Assembly: GCA_003484545.1 (NCBI GenBank)
Contig: DNCF01000405.1
Span: forward strand, 1-5,318
Direction of reading: 5' to 3'
Source of the DNA: Massilia sp.
Lineage (GTDB): Bacteria > Pseudomonadota > Gammaproteobacteria > Burkholderiales > Burkholderiaceae_D
DNA length: 5,318 bases
Shown: piece after piece, positions 1 through 5,318 of the stretch
Position numbering within the stretch: the stretch's first letter is position 1
Layout of the letters: each line of letters opens with the position of its first letter
Notes under the pieces: model-generated
The model's input: only the letters and a program-made list of their open reading frames with translations
Told to the model about the DNA's origin: nothing
Database searches by the model: none
Translations under genes and position numbers: made by a program

Positions 1-1015
1 CGGCGCCGATCACGCTGCCGAAGGCGCCCGGCGCGACGCGCATCGCGGCGCGGTACACCAGCACCAGCAGCGCCGTGGTCAGCACCGGCGCCAGCAGCCA
101 GTAGGCCGGATACGGCACCTCCTTCGCCAGCGGCCGGTACAGCATCCAGGTCGCCAGCAGCACCGGCGCATGGGAGACGAACACGAAGAAGCTGTACTTG
201 CTCATGCGCGCCAGCCAGGCGCCGAACGCGGTGCGGGTGACGAGCGCCGCGGCCGGCCAGATCAGGATCGGCGCCGCCATGCGCAGGTAATTCGTGTTCG
301 CCACCCGGAACGCCACCACCGCCGCGCACAGCGCGACGAACGCGGCCAGGCACAGCGCCGCATAGCGGTCGAGCGCGCACAGGTCCCAGCGGCGCACCGC
401 GGCCAGGCCACCCAGGTAGAACACCGGCGCCATCACGTCGCGCAGCAGGAAGTGGCCGTCCAGGTTGTTCATGAAGACCAGCAGCACCGCGCCCAGGCCG
501 AGCCAGGGGATGTGGCGCAGCATCCAGCCGAACAGCGGCGCCAGCAGCATCAGGACCACCAGGTCGCGCAGGAAGTTGAGCGGATAGTTGATGGGCGAAT
601 CGAACAGGCCGAAGGCGGCGTTGGCCCAGCCGCGCGGATCGTCCGGCACCATGTCCTCGCCGAGCCGCACATGCAGGCCGTTTTCCAGGAAGTCGACCGC
701 GCCCAGCAGCAGCAGGTTGAAGAACAGGAAGGGCACGACGATGGTGCAGAATTTTTTCAGCGCCAGCTTGCCGGGCTGGCGGTCGAGCATCGAGCGAAAC
801 AGCAGGTAGCCCGAGATCGCGGTCAGCACCGGCACCGTGGTGCGGAACACCGCGTTCTGGAAGAAGGCCTTGAACAGGTCGAAGGCGCCAGTGCCCACTT
901 CCTTGATCGGCACGTAAGGCGGCGTATGCAGCAGGACCACGCCGAAAATCATCAGGAAGCGCAGCAGGGCGATACGCCTGCGCACCTCGTCTTCGTTTTG
1001 CATCGCAGCATCCAT
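1..1015 (-). CDS. AT3-family membrane acyltransferase (Acyltransferase_3), 3' end cut by window edge
   Basis: The frame runs open from an ATG at 1015 to the window edge, giving 338 residues. It is very hydrophobic, with about ten membrane-spanning stretches by eye (for example around residues 15-32, 90-107, 146-165, 170-186, 217-237, 272-292 and 304-324). The first helix carries Arg19 and His30 separated by ten residues, the R-X10-H motif typical of AT3 enzymes. Other family-like features are an ISGYLLF motif at residues 67-73, a NFLRDL segment near 149-154, FYLGGL near 199-204 and a late SH (His282) in a helix. AT3 proteins sit in the inner membrane and transfer acyl groups (often acetyl or succinyl) to sugars of O-antigen, exopolysaccharide, glucans or similar acceptors; the acceptor here cannot be told. 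At 338 residues it is near the usual 350-400, so only a short C-terminal tail should be missing. The ATG at 1015 is chosen over the in-frame ATG at 1003 because only the former has a Shine-Dalgarno. The M13 gene upstream is separated by a terminator, so this is probably its own transcript. Confidence 0.88.
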   Translation of the reverse strand, partial: MDAAMQNEDEVRRRIALLRFLMIFGVVLLHTPPYVPIKEVGTGAFDLFKAFFQNAVFRTTVPVLTAISGYLLFRSMLDRQPGKLALKKFCTIVVPFLFFNLLLLGAVDFLENGLHVRLGEDMVPDDPRGWANAAFGLFDSPINYPLNFLRDLVVLMLLAPLFGWMLRHIPWLGLGAVLLVFMNNLDGHFLLRDVMAPVFYLGGLAAVRRWDLCALDRYAALCLAAFVALCAAVVAFRVANTNYLRMAAPILIWPAAALVTRTAFGAWLARMSKYSFFVFVSHAPVLLATWMLYRPLAKEVPYPAYWLLAPVLTTALLVLVYRAAMRVAPGAFGSVIGA

Positions 1016-1020
1016 GTTGT

Positions 1021-1024
1021 TCCG
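1021..1024 (-). promoter_or_regulatory. Shine-Dalgarno of the acyltransferase gene
   Basis: On the minus strand CGGA stands five bases before the ATG at 1015. The alternative in-frame ATG twelve bases further in has no purine-rich stretch at a suitable distance. This supports the longer start. The match to the anti-SD is short, so translation may be modest. Confidence 0.5.
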
Positions 1025-1032
1025 TTACAAAA

Positions 1033-1038
1033 ATCATA
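1033..1038 (-). promoter_or_regulatory. weak -10 candidate (TATGAT) for the acyltransferase gene
   Basis: TATGAT on the minus strand matches five of six bases of the sigma-70 -10 consensus. It lies 17 bases before the acyltransferase ATG and would give a leader of only about ten bases. No good -35 hexamer sits 16-18 bases upstream; a TTGAAT further up is about 29 bases away, too far to pair with it. A promoter is expected somewhere between the terminator at 1126-1155 and the gene, but this exact assignment is weak. Confidence 0.25.
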
Positions 1039-1125
1039 ACGTACGAGCGAGCTGGTCCGCTTTGGCGATTCAATCGTGCGCGCTTTTGTTCCGCATCCAC
1101 CACGAAAATGATGCGATGCAGAAAT

Positions 1126-1155
1126 AAAAAAACCGCCCGGCTTGCGCGGGGCGGT
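1126..1155 (-). terminator. intrinsic terminator of the complete M13 peptidase gene
   Basis: On the minus strand a 7-bp stem ACCGCCC/GGGCGGT (1149-1155 with 1132-1138) is followed directly by six T residues (1131-1126), then A and three more T. The ten-base loop can fold further into two GC pairs closed by a GCAA tetraloop across a C-C mismatch. It starts 33 bases after the peptidase stop codon. There is no T-run on the opposite side, so it is directional and isolates the acyltransferase gene from peptidase read-through. Confidence 0.88.
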
Positions 1156-1187
1156 CTTGCGGCCGAGGCCGGTTTATTGCGGCGTAT

Positions 1188-3278
1188 TTACCAGATGATG
1201 ACGCGGTCCTTCGGCGCCAGGTACATCTTGTCGCCCTGCTTGACCTTGAAGGCTTCGTAGAAGCCCGGCTGGTTCTTCAGGGTGCCGTTGGCGCGGAACT
1301 GGCCCGGCGAGTGCGGGTCGGTCTTGACCTGGGCGATCTGGGCCGGCTCGCGCATCTTCGAGCGCCACACCTGGGCCCAGCCCATGTACAGGCGCTGTTC
1401 GCCGGTCAGGCCGTTGATCACCGGCGCCTTCTTGCCCTTCAGCGAGAGCTTGTAGGCTTTCGCCGCGATGGCCAGGCCCGAGTTGTCGGCGATGTTCTCG
1501 CCCAGGGTCAGTTCGCCGTTGACGTGGTAGCCGGGCAGCGGGCTGTAGGCGCTGTACTGCTCGACCAGCATCTTGGTCTTGGCCTTGAAGTTCTTGTGGT
1601 CCGACGGGCTCCACCAGTCGCGCAGGTTGCCGTCGCCGTCGTACTGGGCGCCCTGGTCGTCGAAGCCGTGGCTGATCTCGTGGCCGATCACGGCGCCGAT
1701 GCCGCCGTAGTTGACGGCATCGTCCGCGTTGGCGTCGAAGAACGGCGGCTGCAGGATCGAGGCCGGGAACACGATTTCGTTCAGTTCCGGGTTGTAGTAG
1801 GCGTTCACCGTCTGCGGCGTCATGCCCCACTCGTCGCGGTCGATCGGCTTACCCAGCTTGTTCAGCTCGCGGTCGTACTCGACTTCGCGCGCGCGCATCA
1901 CGTTGCCGACCAGGTCGTCGCGCTTGACGGTGAGGGCCGAGTAGTCCTTCCACTTGTTCGGGTAGCCGATCTTCGGGGTGAACTTGGCCAGCTTGGCTTG
2001 CGCTTCCTTCTTGGTCGCCGGGCTCATCCAGTCGAGGGTGTTGATCGATTCCTTGTAGGCGGCCAGCAGGTTCGCGACCAGCTTTTCCATGCGCGCCTTG
2101 CGCTCGGCCGGGAAGTGCTCGGCGACATACAGCTTGCCGACCGCTTCGCCCAGGCCGCGCTCGACCGCGCCGACGCCGCGCTTCCAGCGCGGTTCCTGCT
2201 GCGGCGCGCCCGACAGGGTGGTGCCGTAGAAGGCGAAGCGCTGCTCGGCGAAGTTCTTCGACAGGTAGCTGCCGTAGGCGTCGATCAGGTGCATCTGCAG
2301 GTAGGCCTTCCAGGTCTCAAGCGGGGTCTTGCCCGCCACTTCCGCAAAGCCCTTCAGGTAAGTAGGCTGGCTGACGATGACGTAGGAGGCCTTGCCGGCG
2401 ATGCCGCTACTGTCCAGCCAGGCCTTCCAGTCGAAGCCGGGAGCGACTTCGGCCAGCTTGGCCAGTTCGACCTTGTTGTAGGTCTTGACCGGGTCGCGGT
2501 TCTCGACCTTGGTCCACTGCACGCGCGCGATCTCGGTCTCGAAGTCGAGGATGGCTTTCGCATTCGCGGCGGCGTTCTTGTCGCCGGCCATGCCCAGCAT
2601 CTTTTCCATGTGCTGCTGGTACTTGGCGCGCGCGTCGGCCAGTTTCGCGTCGTCCGATTTCAGGTAGTAGTCGCGGTCCGGCATGCCCAGGCCGGCCTGG
2701 TACAGGTCGGCGACGTACTTGGTCGAGTCCTTGGCGTCCTGGTGGATGTAGAACACCACCGGCACTTCCAGGCCCAGCTTGACCATGCGCGCCAGCACGG
2801 CCGGCAGTTCGGACTTGTCCTTGATCGCGGCGATCTTCGCCAGCTCGGCGTTCAGCGGGGAGATGCCCAGCTGTTCGAGCTTCGCTTCATCCATGAAGCT
2901 GGCGTAGAAGTCGCCGATCTTTTGCGTTTCGCTACCCAAGGAGGCGTTCTTGTCGGCGGCGGCGCGCTCGATGATCGCGCGCAGCTGCGGCAGGGTGTCG
3001 TCGCGCAGCTTCATGAACGAGCCCCAGCTCGACTTGTCGGCCGGAATCTCGACGGTCTTGAGCCACTTGCCGTTCAGGTATTCGAAGAAGTCGTCCTGCG
3101 GGCGCACGGACGGTTCGATGTATTCGGTGGCGATGCCGGCCGACAGCACCGGCGCTTTCGCGCTTGTCGCCTTACCAGCAGCACCGGCAGCGGCTTCGCC
3201 GATGCCGGTGGCGCCTTCCGCTTGGGCAAAGCCGGCAATCAGGGCCAGCGTCAGGGCGCTCAGCATGTGTTTTTTCAT
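1188..3278 (-). CDS. M13 (neprilysin/PepO) family zinc metallopeptidase, exported, complete
   Basis: A 696-residue zinc endopeptidase of family M13 (PepO/neprilysin type), expected to cleave oligopeptides. Residues 1-20 form a Sec signal peptide (MKK, a hydrophobic core, then AQA before Glu21), followed by an Ala/Gly-rich linker to about residue 50. The M13 N-terminal chamber domain runs from about 60 (DDFFEYLNGKWL) to 450, and the catalytic domain from about 490 to the end. Active-site residues are all present: NAYY 492-495 (substrate backbone binding), HEISH 533-537 (two zinc ligands and the catalytic Glu534), ENIAD 594-598 (third zinc ligand Glu594, supporting Asp598), His656 and Arg662 in DPHSPGQFR. 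The spacings match neprilysin (N542, H583, E646, H711, R717) within two residues. There are no cysteines, unlike animal homologues, and the protein ends in VIIW, keeping the family's terminal Trp. There is no lipobox or retained membrane anchor, so periplasmic or secreted is likely. The ATG at 3278 is preferred over an in-frame GTG at 3290 because GGAGAG precedes the ATG at proper spacing and overlaps the GTG. A paralogue lies directly upstream and a terminator follows. Confidence 0.96.
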   Translation of the reverse strand: MKKHMLSALTLALIAGFAQAEGATGIGEAAAGAAGKATSAKAPVLSAGIATEYIEPSVRPQDDFFEYLNGKWLKTVEIPADKSSWGSFMKLRDDTLPQLRAIIERAAADKNASLGSETQKIGDFYASFMDEAKLEQLGISPLNAELAKIAAIKDKSELPAVLARMVKLGLEVPVVFYIHQDAKDSTKYVADLYQAGLGMPDRDYYLKSDDAKLADARAKYQQHMEKMLGMAGDKNAAANAKAILDFETEIARVQWTKVENRDPVKTYNKVELAKLAEVAPGFDWKAWLDSSGIAGKASYVIVSQPTYLKGFAEVAGKTPLETWKAYLQMHLIDAYGSYLSKNFAEQRFAFYGTTLSGAPQQEPRWKRGVGAVERGLGEAVGKLYVAEHFPAERKARMEKLVANLLAAYKESINTLDWMSPATKKEAQAKLAKFTPKIGYPNKWKDYSALTVKRDDLVGNVMRAREVEYDRELNKLGKPIDRDEWGMTPQTVNAYYNPELNEIVFPASILQPPFFDANADDAVNYGGIGAVIGHEISHGFDDQGAQYDGDGNLRDWWSPSDHKNFKAKTKMLVEQYSAYSPLPGYHVNGELTLGENIADNSGLAIAAKAYKLSLKGKKAPVINGLTGEQRLYMGWAQVWRSKMREPAQIAQVKTDPHSPGQFRANGTLKNQPGFYEAFKVKQGDKMYLAPKDRVIIW
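3219..3278 (-). other. signal peptide of the complete M13 peptidase
   Basis: The first twenty codons encode two lysines, a Leu/Ala/Ile-rich core and a small-residue AQA cleavage motif. There is no Cys at the predicted mature +1 position, so this looks like signal peptidase I processing and not a lipoprotein. No twin-arginine motif is present. Confidence 0.85.
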
Positions 3279-3282
3279 CTGT

Positions 3283-3288
3283 CTCTCC
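3283..3288 (-). promoter_or_regulatory. Shine-Dalgarno that fixes the M13 peptidase start at 3278
   Basis: GGAGAG on the minus strand ends four bases before the ATG at 3278, a strong ribosome binding site. An upstream in-frame GTG (3288-3290) overlaps this site and has only A/T-rich sequence without an SD before it. A start there would also add four residues (V/M-E-R-Q) ahead of the MKK of the signal peptide. The ATG is therefore the better start. Confidence 0.8.
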
Positions 3289-3306
3289 ACTGTTTTTGAA
3301 TGAGAT

Positions 3307-3340
3307 CGGCCGGCGCCCTGTCGGGCGCCGGCCGTTTTTT
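3307..3340 (+). terminator. strong hairpin with T-tract oriented on the plus strand, in the leader of the complete M13 gene
   Basis: A perfect 12-bp inverted repeat CGGCCGGCGCCC/GGGCGCCGGCCG (3307-3318 and 3323-3334) encloses a four-base loop and is followed on the plus strand by six T residues (3335-3340). This is a textbook intrinsic terminator for plus-strand transcription, yet no plausible plus-strand gene precedes it. For the minus-strand genes the A-run comes before the hairpin and the bases after it (ATCTCATTC) are not a U-tract, so it should terminate poorly in that direction. It lies 28 bases before the ATG at 3278 and 64 bases after the stop of the upstream paralogue. It could block antisense transcription or act as a leader or processing hairpin in the mRNA. 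Confidence 0.7.
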
Positions 3341-3353
3341 CCGTCAGTTCAGA

Positions 3354-3361
3354 TATGCATA
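3354..3361. repeat. 8-bp palindrome TATGCATA in the intergenic spacer
   Basis: A perfect AT-rich palindrome in an otherwise GC-rich spacer between the two M13 genes. It could be part of an operator or promoter region for the downstream gene, but no clear -35/-10 pair is seen around it. The short length means chance is quite possible. Confidence 0.25.
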
Positions 3362-3364
3362 CGT

Positions 3365-3378
3365 CCCGTAGATACGGG
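3365..3378. repeat. short inverted repeat CCCGTA-GA-TACGGG between the M13 genes
   Basis: A perfect 6-bp inverted repeat with a two-base centre (as RNA, a 5-bp stem with a four-base loop). On the minus strand it begins 26 bases after the stop codon of the upstream M13 gene. No U-tract follows on either strand, so it is not a canonical terminator. It may be a 3'-end stabilising hairpin or a small dyad protein site. Confidence 0.4.
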
Positions 3379-3404
3379 CTTTCCGCATGATCAGCTGGAA
3401 GACT

Positions 3405-5318
3405 TTACCAGATCGAGACGCGATCTTTTGGCGCCAGATACATTTTGTCGCCTTCTTTCACGCCGAACGCTTCGTAGAAGGCCGGGTGATTCATGACGGT
3501 GCCGTTGGCGCGGAACTGGCCCGGCGAGTGCGGGTCGGTTTTCACTTGCACGATCTGTTGCGCTTCGCGCATCTTCGAGCGCCACACCTGGCCGAAGCCC
3601 ATGAAGAAGCGCTGGTCGCCGGTCAGGCCGTCGATCACCGGCGCAGGCTTGCCCTTCAGCGAGATCTTGTAGGCTTTATAGGCAATGGCCAGGCCCGAGT
3701 TGTCGCCGATGTTCTCGCCCAAGGTCAGTTCGCCGTTGACGTTGTAGCCAGGGATCGGGCTGTAGCCGTTGTACTGCTTGACCAGCATGTCGGTGCGCTT
3801 CTGGAAGGCGTCGCGGTCTTCCTTGGTCCACCAGTTGCGCAGGTTGCCGTCGCCGTCGGACTGGCTGCCCTTGTCGTCGAAGCCGTGGCCGATTTCGTGG
3901 CCGATCACGGCGCCGATCGCGCCATAGTTCACGGCGTCGTCGGCGCGCATGTCGAAGAACGGCGGCTGCAGGATCGCGGCCGGGAACACGATCTCGTTCA
4001 TCGAGCTGCTGTAGTAGGCGTTCACCGTCTGCGGCGTCATGCCCCACTCTTCGCGGTCGATCGGCTTGCCCAGCTTGGTGATGTTGCGGTTGTAGGCGAA
4101 CTCGGAAGCGCGCTTCACGTTGCCGACCAGGTCGTCGGAGCGGATCGCCAGCTTCGAGTAGTCGCGCCACTTGTTCGGGTAACCGACCTTCGGCACGAAC
4201 TTGGCCAGCTTGGCCTGGGCTTCGACCTTGGTGGCCGGGGTCATCCAGTCGAGCTGGTCAATGCTTTCCTTGTAGGCGGCGGTGACGTTCTTGACCAGTT
4301 CTTCCATGCGCGCCTTGCGCTCGGCCGGGAAGTACTTGGCCACGTACAGCTTGCCGGCGGCTTCGCCCAGCGCGCCTTCGACCAGCGACACGCCCGACTT
4401 CCAGCGCGGACGGTTCTCGGTCACGCCGGTCAGCGCGGTGCCGTAGAAGGCGAAGTTGGCGTCGACAAAGGCCTTCGACAGGTAAGGCGAGTATTCGCGC
4501 AGCAGCTGCCATTCGAAGTAGGACTTCAGGGTCGCCAGGTCGGTCTTGGCCAGCACCTCGTTGAAGCCGGTCAGGTAGCTCGGCTGGGCGACGATGACGT
4601 AGTCCAGCTTGTTACCGACGCCGGCGGCGGCCAGCGCCGCGTTCCAGTCGTAGCCCGGGGTCAGCTTGCCCAGCTCGGCCACGCTCATCTTGTTGTAGCG
4701 CTTGACCGGGTCGCGGTTCTCGACCTTGGTCCACTGCACCTTGGCCAGTTCGGTTTCGAAGGCAACAATGGCCTTGGCCTGCTCGGCGGCGTTCTTCTCG
4801 CCGGCCAGGCCCAGGATCTGGGCCACGTGCGCTTCGTACTTGGCGCGGGTGTCCGCCATGCGCTTGTCGTCGAGCTTCAGGTAGTAGTCGCGGTCCGGCA
4901 TGCCCAGGCCGCTCTGGCCGATGTAGGTCGCGTACTTGGTGGAGACGCGCGCATCCTGGCCGACGCGGATGCCGTACGGGGTGGCCACGCCGATCTTCGA
5001 CAGGTGGGCGACCAGGTTCGGCACGCCCTTCTTGTCCTTCAGGGTGCGGATGCGCTGCAGTTCGCTCGCCAGCGGCTTCACGCCCAGGGTCTCGAGCTTG
5101 GCTTCATCCATGAAGCTGGCGTACAGGTCGCCGATCTTCTGTTCGTCGGTGCCGGCCTTCTTGCCCTGGTCTTTCTGGGCCGCTTCGATGATTTCGCGCA
5201 GGTGGGCCTGGGCGTCGTCGCGCAGCTGCATGAAGGTGCCCCAGCTGGCCTTGTCGGCCGGGATCTCGGTCGACTTCAGCCACTTGCCGTTCAGGTATTC
5301 GAAGAAGTCGTCCTGCGG
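3405..5318 (-). CDS. M13 (neprilysin/PepO) family zinc metallopeptidase, paralogue, 5' end beyond window
   Basis: The frame is open from the window edge (5318) to TAA at 3405, giving 637 visible residues. They align without net gaps to residues 60-696 of the neighbouring M13 peptidase, so only about 59 residues (signal peptide and linker by analogy) are missing. An internal Met codon at 5231 is not the start, because the conserved DDFFEYLNGKWL motif and further homologous sequence lie before it in frame. Visible-residue numbering puts NAYY at 433-436, HEIGH at 474-478 (zinc ligands and catalytic Glu475), ENIGD at 535-539 (zinc ligand Glu535), and DPHSPGQFR with catalytic His597 and Arg603. 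The zinc endopeptidase active site is thus intact. The protein ends in VSIW and has no cysteines. As an M13 enzyme it should degrade oligopeptides; export is inferred from its paralogue because the N-terminus is not visible. It is 126 bp upstream of the paralogue in the same direction and no proper minus-strand terminator separates them, so partial co-transcription is plausible. Confidence 0.95.
   Translation of the reverse strand, partial: PQDDFFEYLNGKWLKSTEIPADKASWGTFMQLRDDAQAHLREIIEAAQKDQGKKAGTDEQKIGDLYASFMDEAKLETLGVKPLASELQRIRTLKDKKGVPNLVAHLSKIGVATPYGIRVGQDARVSTKYATYIGQSGLGMPDRDYYLKLDDKRMADTRAKYEAHVAQILGLAGEKNAAEQAKAIVAFETELAKVQWTKVENRDPVKRYNKMSVAELGKLTPGYDWNAALAAAGVGNKLDYVIVAQPSYLTGFNEVLAKTDLATLKSYFEWQLLREYSPYLSKAFVDANFAFYGTALTGVTENRPRWKSGVSLVEGALGEAAGKLYVAKYFPAERKARMEELVKNVTAAYKESIDQLDWMTPATKVEAQAKLAKFVPKVGYPNKWRDYSKLAIRSDDLVGNVKRASEFAYNRNITKLGKPIDREEWGMTPQTVNAYYSSSMNEIVFPAAILQPPFFDMRADDAVNYGAIGAVIGHEIGHGFDDKGSQSDGDGNLRNWWTKEDRDAFQKRTDMLVKQYNGYSPIPGYNVNGELTLGENIGDNSGLAIAYKAYKISLKGKPAPVIDGLTGDQRFFMGFGQVWRSKMREAQQIVQVKTDPHSPGQFRANGTVMNHPAFYEAFGVKEGDKMYLAPKDRVSIW

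Larger units (their letters stand above)
1188..5318 (-). repeat. tandem duplication of M13 peptidase genes (unit spacing 2217 bp)
   Basis: The stretch 1188-3101 is homologous to 3405-5318 at a constant offset of 2217 bp. Exact shared segments confirm the offset: 1281-1322 with 3498-3539 (42 bp, the catalytic DPHSPGQFR region), 1793-1832 with 4010-4049 (40 bp, the NAYY region), 2484-2522 with 4701-4739 (39 bp, WTKVENRDPVK region) and 3061-3101 with 5278-5318 (41 bp, NGKWL region, cut by the edge). Protein identity by hand is 65/100 at the start of the shared part and about 165/213 at the C-terminal end. The spacer between the genes is not obviously related to the sequence after the second gene. 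Confidence 0.9.

Noticed and set aside
170..1039. 289-codon plus-strand open frame opposite the acyltransferase gene
   Set aside because: Its codons are in exact register with the reverse complement of the acyltransferase codons, and the product is a Gln/His/Arg-rich low-complexity sequence with no recognisable domain. The minus-strand frame gives a clear membrane protein with AT3 motifs.
1052..1073. TTGAAT at about 1068-1073 (minus strand) as a -35 for the TATGAT at 1033-1038
   Set aside because: The spacing is about 29 bases, well outside the usual 16-18, so they cannot form one sigma-70 promoter.
1174..1830. Other-frame minus-strand open frames inside the M13 genes (1174-1830, 3676-4170 and similar)
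   Set aside because: They yield Arg/Gly/Pro-rich translations typical of frame-shifted GC-rich DNA and overlap fully with well-supported M13 coding sequence.
3279..3290. GTG at 3288-3290 as the start of the complete M13 gene
   Set aside because: It overlaps the strong GGAGAG site that serves the ATG at 3278, has no SD of its own and would put Glu-Arg-Gln before the signal peptide.
1311..3299. 662-codon plus-strand open frame opposite the complete M13 gene
   Set aside because: It is in the register that stays open whenever the sense gene avoids TTA, CTA and TCA. The sequence is a Val/Leu/Arg/Ala-rich shadow with no domain, and the sense strand encodes an unmistakable M13 peptidase.
3405..5231. 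Treating the Met codon at 5231 as the start of the upstream M13 gene
   Set aside because: The same frame continues to the window edge and encodes the conserved M13 N-terminal motif DDFFEYLNGKWL, so this Met is internal and the gene is 5'-partial.
1..5318. A novel multi-gene defence or mobile system
   Set aside because: All coding capacity is explained by one AT3 acyltransferase and two M13 peptidases. There is no transposase, integrase, nuclease, toxin-antitoxin, CRISPR or RNA gene signature.

Overview
The window is visibly GC-rich (about 60-65% by eye) and holds three protein genes, all on the minus strand. Third codon positions are almost always G or C, and the two peptidase genes and the membrane acyltransferase are Gram-negative in style. 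This suggests a GC-rich proteobacterium. A betaproteobacterium of the Oxalobacteraceae (Massilia-like) is my best guess and a xanthomonad-like gammaproteobacterium the main alternative. The assignment is inference from style, not from a marker gene.

Layout, read in the direction of transcription (high to low coordinates). (1) 5318-3405: an M13 (neprilysin/PepO) family zinc metallopeptidase whose N-terminal ~59 residues lie beyond the window edge; all catalytic residues are present. (2) 3404-3279: a 126-bp spacer with a small inverted repeat, an 8-bp palindrome and a very strong 12-bp GC hairpin. The hairpin's T-tract points the wrong way for these genes. (3) 3278-1188: a second, complete M13 peptidase (696 aa) with a Sec-type signal peptide. 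(4) 1187-1016: a 172-bp spacer with a canonical intrinsic terminator for the peptidase gene, then a short leader with a weak -10 candidate and a Shine-Dalgarno. (5) 1015-1: a polytopic membrane acyltransferase of the AT3 (Acyltransferase_3) family, 338 residues visible, probably missing only a short C-terminal tail.

The two M13 genes are tandem paralogues. Matching codons sit exactly 2217 bp apart at every anchor checked across 637 shared codons, so there is no net insertion or deletion. Hand alignment gives 65 of 100 identical residues at the start of the shared region and about 165 of 213 at the catalytic C-terminal end. Both keep the complete HExxH/ExxxD/His/Arg active-site set and neither contains a cysteine, which fits exported, disulfide-free periplasmic or secreted oligopeptidases. 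The likely picture is a duplicated peptide-degradation locus whose chamber halves have diverged. The acyltransferase is separated by a terminator and is probably an independent transcript.

I see no RNA genes, insertion sequences, CRISPR arrays or phage genes. I found no convincing undescribed system. The most unusual points are the tandem paralogue pair and the reversed terminator-like hairpin in the leader between its two genes.
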